From NCBI GenBank assembly GCA_021234535.1, contig CM037841.1:10560825-10624824 (forward strand): a DNA stretch of 64,000 nt, in the 5' to 3' direction. The stretch's first letter is position 1. Every line of letters begins with the position of its first letter. The DNA comes from Stichopus chloronotus. Lineage: Eukaryota; Echinodermata; Holothuroidea; Aspidochirotida; Stichopodidae. Position numbers and translations under genes: made by a program. The notes below the pieces were generated by a model. It worked only from the letters and a program-made list of their open reading frames with translations, had not been told where the DNA came from and did not search any database. Positions 1 through 14,238 of this stretch are shown here, in pieces.

Positions 1-639
1 TTCAGTCACTGTGTAGACATGCTTTTAACAATAACGGTACGTGACATGCAAATATGAGTTAAAGCCAGAGTCTCTATTGGTGCATCGTTTATGTGGCTCT
101 TACTCTCAATCAGCGGGAGTGTAATTGGGGTAAGCGTAGTTAGTTAAAGCCTTTTAAAACTGTTAAATCCCTCGATTCATATAAACAATGTGTAAAGACA
201 GTTCATACTCCAATGTTAAAAGTTCTACATGCAGTATGTTATTGACTGATCTCTGCAAGTTTCACTTGTGTAGTCCTGTCCACTGCAGGCCAACACCCTA
301 AATACCTTTACATCTAAGCCTTTTGAAATAGCAGCTTGTTTTCTTTACCAATTTTTCCAATATTGACATGATTAAAAGAGAAACATAAAATGTTTGCATA
401 AATTGTCATGGTTGTTGTCCATAAGCTAGGACAGGACTTCATGCCCTGTGAAGAAGCAGAATTCAGAGTTCCCAATAGGACCCTTTAGATCAACTTTCAA
501 TTCTGAGGTTGCAGAGCACCAATGTTGAAATTGTCCAGTGTGTGATGTCTGAGATGGAAAGTCTTAGTTCAGTTTGAACTGTTTGCCGGCAAGGTGCAGG
601 TCAGTACTGCTGCTTGTACTGCTTGTTTGTGATTTCACA
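1..639. other. Non-coding, nothing recognised
   Basis: AT-rich sequence with stops in all frames and no recognised repeat, RNA or exon. It may be the 3' continuation of the adjacent BEL/Pao remnant, but no reverse-transcriptase, integrase or LTR signature was recognised. Confidence 0.4.
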
Positions 640-1770
640 ACCTTGATTTCCCCATTACGAACCTACAATGAATGCTTCCATGTTGGGAAATGGTCCAGAG
701 GTATGTGACCTGCCGTGTAAGCATGCATCAAAGGGCATGGAAATCGTGCCTTATCCTTAACCACTACATTGAGGCCATATTGATCAGTCTTGATATTCAA
801 ATGAATTCCCAATAATCTTTCTACTGGTAGGTTGCTGTTGTCTGGCTTGATATCTAACACAGACAAGTTTGTGTTTGTGTGGGAGATATTGTTCATCATA
901 CTTCCATGGAAGGCAAGTGCATCTGCAAGTGTCCATCTACCTTTCTCAATGTGACCCCCATTTGTTTTTGAAAGCTTTAATGTGTTCTTTGGAATCTCCA
1001 ACACCCGTCTCTAGTTGAGAGCCAGCTGATTCTATTTGCCAGAATCTCTTGCCTTGCTCATGTAACAACATGTCATGGTCTCTTCCCAAGTTTGTGTTAG
1101 AGGTTAAACCCCTTTTTCCAAGAGCACTTCCTCCTTGATGGACCTGTTATAGTCCATCCTAGTGGACCTTGGACAGCATACCATTCCCCCGTACTATTTC
1201 TTTTTTCTTTGATGGTCCAAAATACCTCTGACACATTGACCCCTATTAGTAAACATACTTGGGCATCTTTCACTTTGGGGAGAGATGTGCCTTCGAGGCA
1301 TTGTCAGTGCTCTATATCCATTTGTTTGGAGATGCTCACAAGTCGATGTAGGGAGTTTATCTACCGCCCATGCAGCATCCGGTGTGATGGTATCTGCACC
1401 ATCACCTGTCCCTGTAACTGAAAAACCGACTTAATATCCTTGAACCTTGTGATTCTGGTCAGTTGCTGTTGACAGGGAGAAATTTCAACTCTTTCACCCA
1501 ACCAAACTCTTCTTGACATTGCTGTTGCCATATTTGTGACTGATCGAGCTGCTGCAGCTTCTTCTTGGCATTGCCAACCCCAGTGCAGACCTTGTCAGAA
1601 CTAGGAGTGTGTTGCTTCTATTTGCAACCGTCTATTTCACATGCTGTCTTATTTCTGCGTACCTGGGGAAAGTGCCATGGTCTGATAGACAGTTCTGGCA
1701 AAGCCACTTTAATCCTATCCTTGTACTCCTTTTGACAAATTGATTACAGGAGATTAATTTCTGGTTTTCA
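640..1770 (-). mobile_element. Degenerate BEL/Pao LTR retrotransposon fragment (gag zinc knuckle, protease, post-RT segment)
   Basis: On the minus strand three BEL/Pao landmarks occur in the right order but in broken frames. A gag zinc-knuckle-like CQNCL lies near 1705-1681. The aspartyl-protease/DUF1758 end (LLIGVNVSE, then YAVQGPLGWTITGP) lies near 1290-1140. The segment normally found after the reverse-transcriptase core (LPVERLLGIH, TDQYG, VVVKDK) lies near 830-740. In an intact element a few hundred codons of reverse transcriptase separate the last two; here there are only about 300 bases, so most of RT is deleted. Frameshifts and stops show a dead copy. No LTRs were seen. Confidence 0.75.
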
Positions 1771-2409
1771 TCGCATTAAGGGTATTTCAGTTTGTGATCT
1801 TTCTCCTTCCTGTCTCCTTGTGTCAAGAGTTTGGTTCCTCCCTGCCTGTTCAAAGATCACTTCGGTTGCCTTTGACCTGCTGGCCTTTGAGCAGTGTCAT
1901 CACTCTGGCCAGTGTTCTCCCTGTACATAGTGTTGGCGACCAGTGCAGCACCTTCAACGAAGGTTGTCAAATAGATGAAGTGTGGTTGGATCCCAGACAA
2001 AGTAAAGTTCTGTGCTCTTGTAGCCCACATGGACTGCAGGTGAACAGTGAGTAGAATATTAAAATATTTATATGGAAGATTATGGGCTCTTCTGCTACAC
2101 CATGATCTTGAGAATCATACAAAGCAAGTGGGTTGACTTATATTATTCCGTGAACTGGAGGGATTTGCTGGTTATGTCAAAAGAGTGATCAGAAACGAAA
2201 GGTCAGACCAATCACGTTTAATTACTTTCTGGCAAAGATTTTGATTGGACATCAGTCTTTCAGCTAATTTGTTGCACATGCCCTTCCAGCTTAGTTGCTA
2301 CAAAAGTGATACATGCCTAAGGCTACAAAGCTGATGGAGAGATTGTTAACATATTAGATTTCACTTAAAGTGTATTTTAATGGGCACAATTTGCTTGGTT
2401 ATTTAGGAA

Positions 2410-2530
2410 AATACCTTTGACAGTGTCTAAGCGAAAGCACCACCATTGGTTGGTGCGTAGCACAAGAGAAAATTTTTGGCAAACACACTTGCCAGATCGA
2501 GGGAAATGGCACTTGGCAGGCCATAACAGA
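2410..2530 (+). repeat. Dispersed repeat, copy 1 (partner near 55140)
   Basis: About 100 bases beginning around GTCTAAGC, through CCACCATTGGTTGGT and TTTTTGGCAAA, align with 55137-55250. The two copies are diverged (roughly 70 percent by eye). The class is unknown. Confidence 0.55.
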
Positions 2531-3699
2531 TTCATGCCAGAGGAATTTAGAATGGGGTTGGACAAAACTTGGTTGGTTATTTCATTTAATACTTTTAACA
2601 CTGTCTAAGCAGAACAACACTATCGCCTCCCTTAAAAAAAAATGTCAGGTCCTACGTCACTTTGTTACATTAAGCTGTTTTTGCAAACACGACACAGACG
2701 TAGAATCCAGTGTGCAGTGTGTAATATCAGGCAGTCACCATGCTATTAACCACACAATTACTCTCTATCCTGATGGAATCTACAACTGTTCTGTGGCAAA
2801 TTAATGTTCATTCTGGACTTGATCAGTAAGGTCAGTATCTACATGCGATGAGGTGGGTTACATGCAGCGCAATCCATTCACAAAACATGAAACCATTCAA
2901 ATGGAAGGATTTGTGTCTCGGTATGTGTACCTTCACGACTGATTGCTTCTGCGTACTTCCGGTGCTTCTGTCACGTGTGCGAAAACAGCCTGTTAGAAAG
3001 TGTTCAGCTGCCAACCCCCAATTTTCATTTCCTTTCATGAATGTACGTAAGTGAATGTCTATCCATGCAATGCGCATTGCAGGTCAGCAGAACATAGATA
3101 TGGCCTAGTGCTGTGTTCTCTTTTTTTTTTTTTTTTTTTTTAGGGGATGAACAAGGGGCCTTGTACCTCTGTCTATATATTATCCCTGTATTCATAAGTT
3201 TTTAGCATTCCCCCCATGTCCCAGCTATGACTGCAACAAAAGTTGTTGATGTCCTGTGACAAAACTGGTGACCTGAAAACAGACAAAAGTGGGCAATTTC
3301 TGTGACAAAAGTGATGAACTGCAGCAAAAGTGATGCAGCTCATGTGGTGATGTGATGGCACATACTTCTGCTGCTTGGGTGGTGCCATGCGGGGTGGACT
3401 TGCTTTTGCTGGGGCTTTGTTTACAGTATGGTTTTTGTTTGAGCTTTGAGTGCCGTTTGCCATGAGGATTTTGGTTTTTCTGGGCAGGATGTACAGAGTA
3501 CCATGCACGCAGCTTATGTCATTCAGCTGAGTCCGCAATTTTATTAACTTGACACCGCAAACAAAGGGGACATGGAGCATATTAACAGATGTATCAGACA
3601 AATAATGACATGATAATGTACAGATATACACTCTGGAGGAAATTAAATGTGCATGAGCAAGTGGCCGGAGGGTGCAGACATTTTGATATATACGATGCC
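2531..3699. other. Non-coding, nothing recognised apart from a poly-T tract
   Basis: Contains a 21-base T run at 3121-3141. An open frame on the minus strand at 3173-3631 has no recognisable domain and low plausibility. Confidence 0.4.
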
Positions 3700-4300
3700 C
3701 TCCAACTTTTCAAGGGAGACGTGTCCCTCTCTCACTGATTGACGTCCATTGGCTAAACTACATTGCGCCAACATTGTATTCTATAATTGACATTCCTAAC
3801 TCAATGTTGGACTGGGCGGGCCCAACTTAAGGATGTAGCTTTTACCAATAGAACGCATGCGTAAGGATATAGTACTAGCTTATGCTAGGCCCAACATCAC
3901 AGTACAAACATAACCTAGCAAACTTCAGTTTTAGGGCAATTCCTAAGCTTCGCTTCCAAATCAAGATGACTGCAATACTTAAAATCACCTACAAACACTT
4001 TGGACATTTTCGGCTGATCACTAGCGTGGATTTGTGTAATTACATACTGCGTAAGTTTGCAATAACAAAGATATATTTAAAAATATGTAGCAAAAGACTG
4101 CAATTACTTACGAGCATGTGGACTCCATTATCGTTGTGCATTGTGATGATAAACGTCTGCTTGTGGGATTGCACGCGACGTCACTCTATTGTTATGTCAC
4201 CATATTGGAGGAAGAAGAACAACTCGAGAGGCAATAACATCACTGTACATTATGTGTATGGACAGTTATTTAGTTTACCCTCTCAGTAAAGTGGATAGTT
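3700..4300 (-). promoter_or_regulatory. Possible TATA-less promoter and first exon of a minus-strand gene
   Basis: This stretch has several promoter-like features: inverted CCAAT near 3750, GGGCGGG near 3816, and on the minus strand a CRE-like TGACGTCGCG near 4180. Just downstream of that the minus strand has two ATGs in good context (A at -3), then CACATGCTC|GTAAGTAATT, a consensus donor near 4109. A first exon starting there would continue left into or beyond the window edge. No protein similarity supports it, so it is a weak candidate. Confidence 0.2.
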
Positions 4301-7300
4301 GCCTCTCCATGGGCACCGAGTCATCTTAATTCATAGTTCAGGGTCTTCATTTTGTAGTAAGTAGATCTTAGTTTTACAGCTCCAGATCTTCATTTTGTAG
4401 TGGGTTAGGTATTACTTTCATAGTTAGAGTCTTAGGTCTTTTGTTTGTTGTAGACAAGCTATTACAAATGTATTTCCCTGTGCCCGAAAAGTAACTTTCT
4501 TTTTTGCATTATGTGAATACTTGACCTATTCACTGCATATTCATGAGAACCTCATGATACCCAATCCATAAGATATCATGCATTTTAACAAGTCTTAAAG
4601 TTGTGTCCCGTAAGCTTTCATGTTATAGCCTAACCTTGTCAAGTATTATATATATTTATTGAGGCAAGAATGCAAGACCTAACAATATGGATTTGGTGGG
4701 TGTAGGAGCATGCAGCTAGTATCTTAGACTTTCCGCAGTATTTTTTCATGTAACCTCTGGTGTATGCCATATACCATCAGCTCCAACAAATAGGGTTCCT
4801 GCCTGTGATTGGTTGATAGTCTACTGCTTGTGTTGCTCTGCTCATTAACAGTGTAATCATGTGGAGGTTAATGATCCAATTTTGTTTTACTGCATAATTG
4901 TGTAATATGTGGTAACACTTTCTATCCATTTTGTAAAAGATTGTTTGGGCTATGTTTATATTCCATGACATCATGGATCGTATGATCTTTATGTCATTGC
5001 TGTGGTGACAGCATCGTAGTTGTGACCAAAGGAGGATGAAATCTGCTTGATATGTATAAGATGCTGCCATTTCAGTTCAGGGACTAACTTCATTTGCAAA
5101 GTATGAATGAAGTCTTTGCTTTTAGTATTCCTCTATTATTGCTTGACATTTAACTGACTTGGCAGGTACCAGCAATTCTGATCTTCTGTTCCCAATGTGG
5201 TAATCAACTTAAGTGCACAATATGCAGTGTGTTGCAGTGCTGACCAGAAATGTATTGCTGGTTTTTGGGGCATGCTACTTGAGTGAACTTTGACCCCTAT
5301 GTCAAATGCAGTTGAGCAAGGACATGTCAAGAGCTGGCTACCTTCATGTTTTAAGATCATTCACTTCTTGAGATGTAGTACAAAGAATTCACTCTAGAGT
5401 TTCTTTGGAATTTGATCTCAATGTTTAAAAGATGAGGAGTAATTTTTTACCATTGACTATGAACACAGTTGAACTTCAGGAGAAGTTTTTACTTCTTTTT
5501 TCACTTGCTTACAGACCATTGTTATCACACATGTATCATCACCTAGATTTACTGGACGTATACAGAGAATTAGCCAATTGTTCTGCAGTTTGCCTTCAGG
5601 TTCCTGCCAATGTCTTAAGTAGGTTACGTTTACTTTTACAAAGAACTTTTGACAGCCTTTCAGGCATTTGCTGTTTGTTATATAATTGACAACTAGCAGG
5701 TACAAATTAACAAGCAGTCACGACGATAATGGTGTTTTTTCCAGATCGATTTCTCTTAGTATATTGCTGCCAGCTTCCCACTGTTGTTGTATAGTGTGTC
5801 ACCACATTCGAAAAGTATAATGTAGCACATGCAACTGCAGTACTACGTAACTTGTGAAGGTGCACCTGCAATGTTATGATTCAAGAGATTTTGCAATAAT
5901 ATGGCGACCGGGGAGTGAATAAAAAAATATGTCCGTAAAATTTTGTATTTTCTTGCATTTGTACGAAAGAATGATGTCTTCTTGTTTGAAATTTGAAGTG
6001 TGCGGACCATTTAAAAAGCTATACAATAGGTTACCTTTAATATAAACAAAGAAGGTAAATTGTACGGTAAATTATACTGTCAGGCTTGTATATTTTGATA
6101 GCAAATATATCTTTGTAACATCATATTAACTGTTTGTTCCATTTGTAATTATTGTCATTTCTTGGTAATGCCCAAATCAAGATATTTCACATGGTTTTCA
6201 ATGCCTTTGTGGTTGAACTGTTTTCTCCTTGATGAAACTTTCAACTCCCAGTTCTGTCTGCTTGTGAAAGCATAGCTCTTCAGGCTAATAGAATATTACA
6301 GCAAAACACTGCAAACAAAATTAGCGACTAAAATTTAACTTATACGGTCTGATAAAATAAAGACAAGAAAGCATGTCTCAGACAAGATGAAAAAAACACC
6401 TAGGACACAACAAATGGGTGGCAATGACAAATTTATTTTACCCTATACAATCAGTCTACCAGAAAAAAAAAATCACTCAAAATGGAAACCTTTAAAACAG
6501 GTTCGTACATTCAGTAAATTGACCTGAAACACTAGTAGACAAAGAGAATGATAACAGATGTAGACCCTTGCAGCATGAGTGTAAAACTTCAATCATGAAC
6601 ACATTTTTTAGTGTCACTTGACATTTAAACTCAAGATCTTGCTGATGATTATTACTTTACAATGCTATCGAGAATAGGATTTAATCTAAGGAAGGCCAGC
6701 AGGGTAAAAAAGCTTTTTCTTTATTATTGCAGTGTTCGAGGATATTGCCAGGGTGAGGTCAAAAGCATTACTCTAGGTAAAAGATAAGATCTTTGAATCA
6801 ACTACTGACCACAAGAGCACATCAACTATGTCGACAATAACATAAGAATCTCCACAAATTAGTGGAAAATATTTATAGGTATATAAATCCAGGCAACTTA
6901 GCATAACATTTCATACTATATACACTATAGACTGATGTAACTATGTTACTCTAACAGTAATAGCTCTCAGCTTTGATTCTGAGGCAATGTTTCTACATTA
7001 CTTTTCATACTTACAAAAAGCATACATATGTTGTAATTGAATGGCAGGGCTTAAAGTCTGCTGTACTGGCCCCACCCCACAAACTGTAAAACTGCTCTCA
7101 GTCAGCAAATGCACTTGAAAACGCTCCATTTGAATCAGAGAACAAAACAGCGTTGTTCAAGGTATTCAGCTAACACATTGATCAAAGATGCGAGGCTCTT
7201 CCAAAGGAGATTGTAAGAAAGATGGCTCACACAGTGAGGAAGTAGTGCAGGCTGCTTTGTTAATCATCCTGAGGGCAATTTACAATCATGTCAGTTCTAT

Positions 7301-9179
7301 GATTTCATCAGGTTATATTCCTTGCTACAAGAAGGCTAACAGTGGGGCCAATACAGCTGACATTTAGCCTTCAAGAAACCCTCAAGGGCAAAGTCTTGGT
7401 TACTTGTGGATGGAAAGAAAGCAAACTTTTCCCACATTTTTGAGCTATCTCCTTAAAAATACTAACTTCCACTTTTAACCTTCGAAGGAAATTCTTAAAG
7501 CTCACCATCCACATGCAAAGAGTGATTGCCAACACAAGTGATATAAATCTGCTGCTGAGGTAATCTCAGACAAGTATCTTGAATATACCATTAATTAGGA
7601 AGACAAAAGATGTCACCACTCAATACTGAGTATACTTATCGCATGGTGAAATTACACACCAGTTTCATAATTTCCGAACAAGTTCAAATTCATGACAGTG
7701 GATCAAATGTTTCTTGATAGATGAGAAGATAGCGATATGATGGTGAGATAAAGAATTTTAAAGAAGGCAGATCATCAAAGCAAGATTTAAATAAAAGATG
7801 CTGTTAACATGAACATATAGAGAATTTTCCATGATGCCCAAATCATCCCTCAAGCTAAAATAATATCTATCATTTGAGGCATACTGAACAAGATACAGTA
7901 GGACCTACACACACACACTGCCTTTTAGCTTAAAAGATAAAATCCATACCATAAAAATCTAAAAAAGATGTTGCCCTAAGCTCGTAGTCATTGTTGCCAA
8001 GTCGCTGACTGAAGTTTCCAGATGCCTTACTGGATGTTAAAATGAATAAAAATATTGTCATATAATCCTCACAAGGCAACTTTTCACAAATGGCACACAC
8101 GTAAGCTTCAGTTCAACTTAATTGTCACTGAACAATGACCTAAGGAGTACTATTTGGTCAAGAAAGCAGTGCATTGGTAGATCATTTTTGGCTTGGATAT
8201 TTAATTGTCAACACAGCCTGGGGTACACTTTGTATTTTGTGTGCACACCTGTCAAAATCTCGAACATATGTTACGTACACAACAACTTTCAAACTGTCAC
8301 TTAATTTGGCAGCCGCTAGTCTTTCTATCTGCTCTATGAATACTACAATAACTTTGTATTAACTGGAAGATTAAACCTACCTTAAACACCACCACAAACA
8401 AAATGACATAAAAAAAAAAAATAATAGTACACAATAATAAGACTCAGGTTTACATATGAAAGCTCTGGAAAATGTCTATTACAGTAAAACATAAATGATA
8501 GTAAAGTTATTAATATACTGAATAAAACTACAAATGCATACAGCAGTCACATGTCTGGAGTGATGAACAATGAATACAGATCAATTGTTTTTATTGCTAT
8601 TGAGGCAAAAAGAAACAAAGGTTTACAGATACCAGAATTAACATTCTACTGCTCATTTCAATAGTACCATTGCATATACCAAGGAGAAAAAGAAGTTGAA
8701 AAGTTTTATCTGTTCTGTCCCAAAGCTGAGAGAGAACTCCTAGCGCCCATTAGACATTATCTTAAACCAATTCTTGACAGTTTTGTGAAAGAGGAGATTG
8801 AACCAAGGGAATGTTTTATACCTAGCTGGCTTTCAATAGTTACAGCTTCTTGGTATGGCAAGCAAAAAAAAGAAATTACAGGAACTGATAACTAGCATTG
8901 GAAACATCTTGCTAATTGTGATGTCAAATTTTTGAGGTACTTTGATGGTGTAGTGTTGATTGCAACTTCTGCATACATCAAAGATCTACTAGGGTCCACA
9001 CGGACAGTGAGAAGAATCCCTAAATCTTTACTGGGACTGTAATGCTCAGACACGGTATTTGAAGTCATCCCCTGCCAACTGACCACTACCCATCCCTCAA
9101 TCCTATCTTATTATTCACACTTGCTTATCTGAACCAGAAAGCCAGAAGGCACTTGTGATTTTGATGGTTTAATTATGTT
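4301..9179. other. Non-coding AT-rich sequence
   Basis: No exon, RNA gene or mobile-element protein was recognised. Open frames are short and unlike known families. A short (AC)n run lies at about 7909-7919. Confidence 0.5.
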
Positions 9180-9370
9180 TTGAATATGAAGTTGGCCCTA
9201 AATGATCTTTTACCTCTAACAAAATCAAAAGGAGTTTCTTGCACTCATTCCTAAGGTGGAAACTGCAAATGAATTATAAATATTGGGCATCTATGTACCA
9301 AGTTTGGGAAATTTCCAAGTCTCCCTTCTTGAGATATTTGCGATAACAAGCTAGGCATTACAAAAAAACA
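9180..9370 (+). repeat. TGACCT-type repeat, degenerate single copy
   Basis: Matches the unit found in the 26958-28520 array: decayed TGATCTTTTACCTC half-sites, then ACAAAATCAAAAGGAG, an ACCAAGTTTGGGAA segment and CCCTTCTTGAGATAT followed by an ACAAG-like end. It has the same orientation as every other copy in the window. Confidence 0.6.
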
Positions 9371-12300
9371 CACACAAAAAAACATGCAATCATGACTGCA
9401 TACGTTTCTCTTTTCATCAAAACCAAAAAGGGACAGGTTGCTTTGGATTATTTTAAAAACTTTCAAAACTTGGACACTTTTCTACAAAGCTTAAGTTTGA
9501 AGGTCACCATCGACATCTTGCAACATTGCTCCTACCAGGCTATGTCATATTCTAGTATGCCTGGATACCCTAAGAGTATGCATAATACATAGTTGTGCCT
9601 TTGAGAAAGTAACAACATGAAATTACCAACTATCCAGACACATTGCATTCCGCTATGTTAACGTAATCACCTCACTGCAACCCTTGCAAAGTTTCCACCA
9701 AAAATGTTGACCTTCCTTGCATTATTAGACATATTTTTATTGTGAATGGAAATGCTATGAAAATACAGTTTGAAAATGACCTCTCTGTGTAATACATCTT
9801 GTGGTTAGGCATTCTAGCAACTCTGAATTAAAATGATGTAAGCAGTAGTCTTTATGAGAAGAAACAAAAGAGTGGCATGAAATCTATGCCTAATATAGAA
9901 TAAATCTGTCTTACCTTGGGAATGATAATTGCTGATTAATTTCACCCTGAGATGTTGTCAGCTCATGATTGACAGAGGCGGAATGTTTTCAACTTTAATG
10001 ATACATAAAATTATCTGGTCCTTTTGATTCTCTCTCTCATGTATTATTTTCTTGGTGAGAGATTAACAGCTGTTTTCATGAAACAACTATACTAAATTTA
10101 TTGCTAAACAGCATTCCTTTGAATTGTACATTTGGATACTAAGTTGCATAGAAATGTTGCAATTCTCTTTTGTCATTCTTTTAATAAAAATACAGTCTTT
10201 CAAAAGAACGACTGTATCCTATTTTCTTAGCAGCTAATCACATCAAAAACCTCTTTCTGTGCAACACTTTTCTTCATTGCTATACAAGGTTGATATAGTT
10301 AATTCTGTACAAGATTCCCTCCTTTCCACTGTTCACTTTGCTACATTTTCCTTTGAGAAGGCCAAGTCCTGGATGGGCAGTGACAGTGATGTCATATTTT
10401 GCAAAACACTTCTTTTCAGGTTCTTTTCATTTTGTCTACATTTATTTATCTTTCTCTCTCCTTGATTGTGAGGAGTTCACTTTATCATCAAGCCCTAGTG
10501 GACTTTCTGCACACATCCACCACCTCATGCTCATACCGTGACATAGCCTACATTCTCATTATTGGAATGTTTAAGCTGTACAAAAGAAGGCCAGAAAATT
10601 AAATTAAATTAAAAATTATAATCTAGTCATTATTTCTGGAGCATCTGCAGTTAAACCAAACACTCAGTGATGACCATATTGCATGGTGAAAAACTTTTTT
10701 ATCTTCTCATGCTTCACCACATCTTATCTACAATGTTTTCTCTTATGTCAAAGTATACAGCAGATTGGAGGAACTGTTCCAGAAACTTTTGCATTCTTTT
10801 GTTTTTGTTTTTGTTGGGAGGGGTCTTTTTATGTTACACCAGGTTCTTGTAAGATCACTAATGTCTGCAATTCCTTTATTTTTATCTCATGTGTAGTAGC
10901 TGGTGACAAACAAACACCTTTCTACCCACTATTGCACCATCTGGACCAAAATTCAGTTTTAAAATAGTAGCTCCAAAAGGAAACGCTAAAGAAATGGCAT
11001 AAGACTTCATGCAGCTATGTCATGGATGAAATCGACACGCAGCTGGGTATCCTGACGAATATTCAACATGAACTTCAAAATTATGTCATGAATGAACAAC
11101 AGCAACATGTATGTGTTGAAACTATTTCAAACATTGGCCACTAGTACTGCAAGGAAGCCATGGGGGGGGGGGACTAACAGATTAGTCAATGAAACACTGT
11201 GACAGAGTCATTATGCAATTGCATAGTTAAATAACAGCCACATAATAAAACAAAATATAACAGCAAGAATTGCTCAGCAAACCTTAGCAACCTTCCACAG
11301 CTTACAATCAGTTAGTTTATAAGTCATCATGACCAAACTGCGCCCTCTCACAATCACTGCAGCAATTTTAAGCAAATATTTGTGAAAAAGAGATTACATC
11401 TTAAACTACTTTTATGGTTTCAAAACACCACTTTTTCCTTTGCTTTTCCTTCTCACTGCATGATGATTCAGTTGATATTGCTCTTGTTGCTTTTTCTTTC
11501 TCTTCCTCTCTAGTTTTTCTTAAATAGCAGCTATTACCTTTATATGTTATTTCTTTGTTACTATTGCTGATGGTTTGTAGTTATTCTTGACTTATGCTTG
11601 TCTTTCCATTTCTTTCCCTCCCTTTATTCTGCACATTCTTTTGCAGATCAAAGACATGTAATTGAGTCTTTCATCTCGATCGCAAGGTTGAATACATCAT
11701 CCTGGCAGGCCAGCTCCCTGATCCTGGCAATGCTACGTTCAAATTTTTGTCATTTCACGCTTCGTACATAAACCGTGCAGACATTTAAAAGATGTTACCC
11801 TTTGCATACACAATGTAATAGTTTCCACTCACAGTTGATGGAAATAACTTGATAGAAATATTTCTTTAATGAAATTCATCAATAACTTCTGACCTTACAG
11901 CTTTAACTTTAAACTTGCTCTTAATGAAGTACTTAAAAAATGTTGGTTCTTTACACATGTGATCTGTTACCACTAAAATAAGCATCAACAAGAGGCAGAT
12001 GGAAAGAACAAAAAGTTGTATAAACACAATATCAATGCACTCTCAATGCAAAATTCATTGACGGAATAAAAATTACGGAGAGCATTCGCAGAGAATAATT
12101 ACATAACTGTTTTGGCTGATGTAGTCGGCAATACTGAAATATATCAACTGGTAATTCCTGATGGAAAAATGAAACACACAGCACTGAGAAAAAAAATACT
12201 TGACCATAGACCTACAAAATAATTATGTACCACTGAAAACAGATAGGCAATGTGTAACTCACTGACACAGTACAGTACTAGAATAATCTAGGCTAATTAG

Positions 12301-14238
12301 ATACTAACAAATGGTAACAAGACCAATTCAGTTTCTTCTCCAAATTTAACAGAGCATGGATGTTCTCTCTAATTACCAGAACACCAAAAAACACTCAGAA
12401 AATGGAAACAAAAAAATGAGAAACAAAAGCAACAACTGATTTGTTCTCTGAAAAAAAATTAAGTTTCTCAATTTAATTCAGGACAGTATGAAAGCAGTGA
12501 TCTTTCACTGAGACAAAACAATAACCTGTTAACCATTTCACATTTCAAGAAATAAACAAATAGCAGTCAACAGCCATGAAATGGCTACAGCCCATACAAT
12601 TAATTGTATTTGCTAATTCGACAGAATTTTCAGGTGGTGCAACTCTGCAATATGTAGTTTGACAGGCGTGAGGCAACAACCTTAAAATGTGGGTTATGTT
12701 ATAATACTAATCAGATGTTATTTTTCTTATCCTTCTTGAGGAATAAACTTTGAAAAAAAAAAAAGACACACACAAGTTCACTTTGCCCATGACTGACTTG
12801 ATAATAAATACTAAAAGTATATTGTATTCATGTAGTTATAAATTTACAAACTTTATACAAACAAAACTTTAAGCAAATGCAGTAAAGGACAAAATGGGCA
12901 ATGCAAGTGTAGTTCTGAATTCCTTTAGCATGAATATTCATAAAAGTTGTTTGATTGAATACATACTAAATTTAAAAACGCTAGATTTAGGTGAACAAAT
13001 CCCCACCTTGAAGAATGGAAATCCTTCAGTTATTACTGCAAGTTGCAAATCAAGCTGACTGGTACGATCACGAATGTGTAGCTACATCTTAAACAAACGG
13101 GCTCTCCAGAGAGGCAAGCAAAATTCTATACCAAAGAGAGGAAGTAGAGCTCTCTTCTTGTCATAGGCCCAGTGTGATACCACACACCTTCTGGATAGAT
13201 ATCCCTTCAAAACTGGTGAAAATCTGTGACCACGAAAATACAAAGGGTTGATAGCATGACAATCTGCCACCAAATGGTGCTTACCCGGCATGCTGTGATA
13301 CAAACATTTCCAAATGCTTTTAAACGAGAATGAAATATACTAGATATGCTTAAACAGCCAAACATGTACATACTAAACAAAGAGAATGAAAATACAGGAA
13401 CAAACAGAGCTTATCTTAAACGGATTGTGCTCTGTTTTTCACTTTTAGTTCTTCACTTTTAACACTGACTAAATCATTCTCCTCACAATTTTTAGTTTGG
13501 TATCATAAAGTGTTCTTTGTATTAGCTTCATGCTACTACAGTCACTTGAACTCTGAGGTCAACTAGAGGATCCCACTTCTACTGTTCTGTTGTCCCACTT
13601 TCGCAGCCAGCTGATATATTTTTCTTGTCCTCAACAAAAGAACAATGCTCTATTACTACCACATGGGGTGAAAGCAGTGTGTTATTACATTGTTAATGTA
13701 TAATAAAAGTTTGCATTCTGAATATCACACAATTACAAATTTGAGTGTTTAGAACTTGCAAATAGGTAATCCCTGCATTTGTGCAAATAAATAGAAGTAT
13801 TCCATGTTAATACAAACAAAACATATGGCAAAATAATCATACAAGTGAAAACACAATACGGGAAATATTTTTCGGAACAGAAAAATAATTGGGCATTCAA
13901 AAAGTCACCAAAGTTTTGAAATTGTTTTGCATTGGTCAAATAATGTGCCTCTTGGCATGATGTAAAAGGAATTTCAATTAAATGGACAGTGTAAGCAGCA
14001 TCTTCAGACAATAACCAGAGGAGCAGCTCAGGGTATACGAAGGAAGGATCTAATCAGGTTTAAGACAGTCATTGCCAACCCTTCCAACTCCTGAGACGAG
14101 CAAGCCACATTTGAGAATGCACACCACCGACAGCCAATGACTTTGATCGATGCTTTGCATGGAGAGATCGGCAGGAGCTGGTGCTGTAATCCATTTCCAT
14201 CTGTTGGTCTGCTTTTGTCGGTATGCCTTTGATCACAT
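9371..14238. other. SLC5A7: Region downstream of CHT1 (3' UTR and flank), nothing else recognised
   Basis: The part next to 14238 must contain the transporter's 3' UTR, but its end cannot be placed because no convincing AATAAA was found on the minus strand nearby. The rest is AT-rich, with an 11-G run at about 11162-11172. No exon was recognised. Confidence 0.45.

Noticed and set aside
3173..3631. 152-codon minus-strand open frame
   Set aside because: No family similarity and low-complexity CATG/GTGATG-derived wording; treated as chance.
3882..4289. 135-codon plus-strand open frame
   Set aside because: No similarity to any family known to me; the promoter-like signals in the same stretch point to the other strand.
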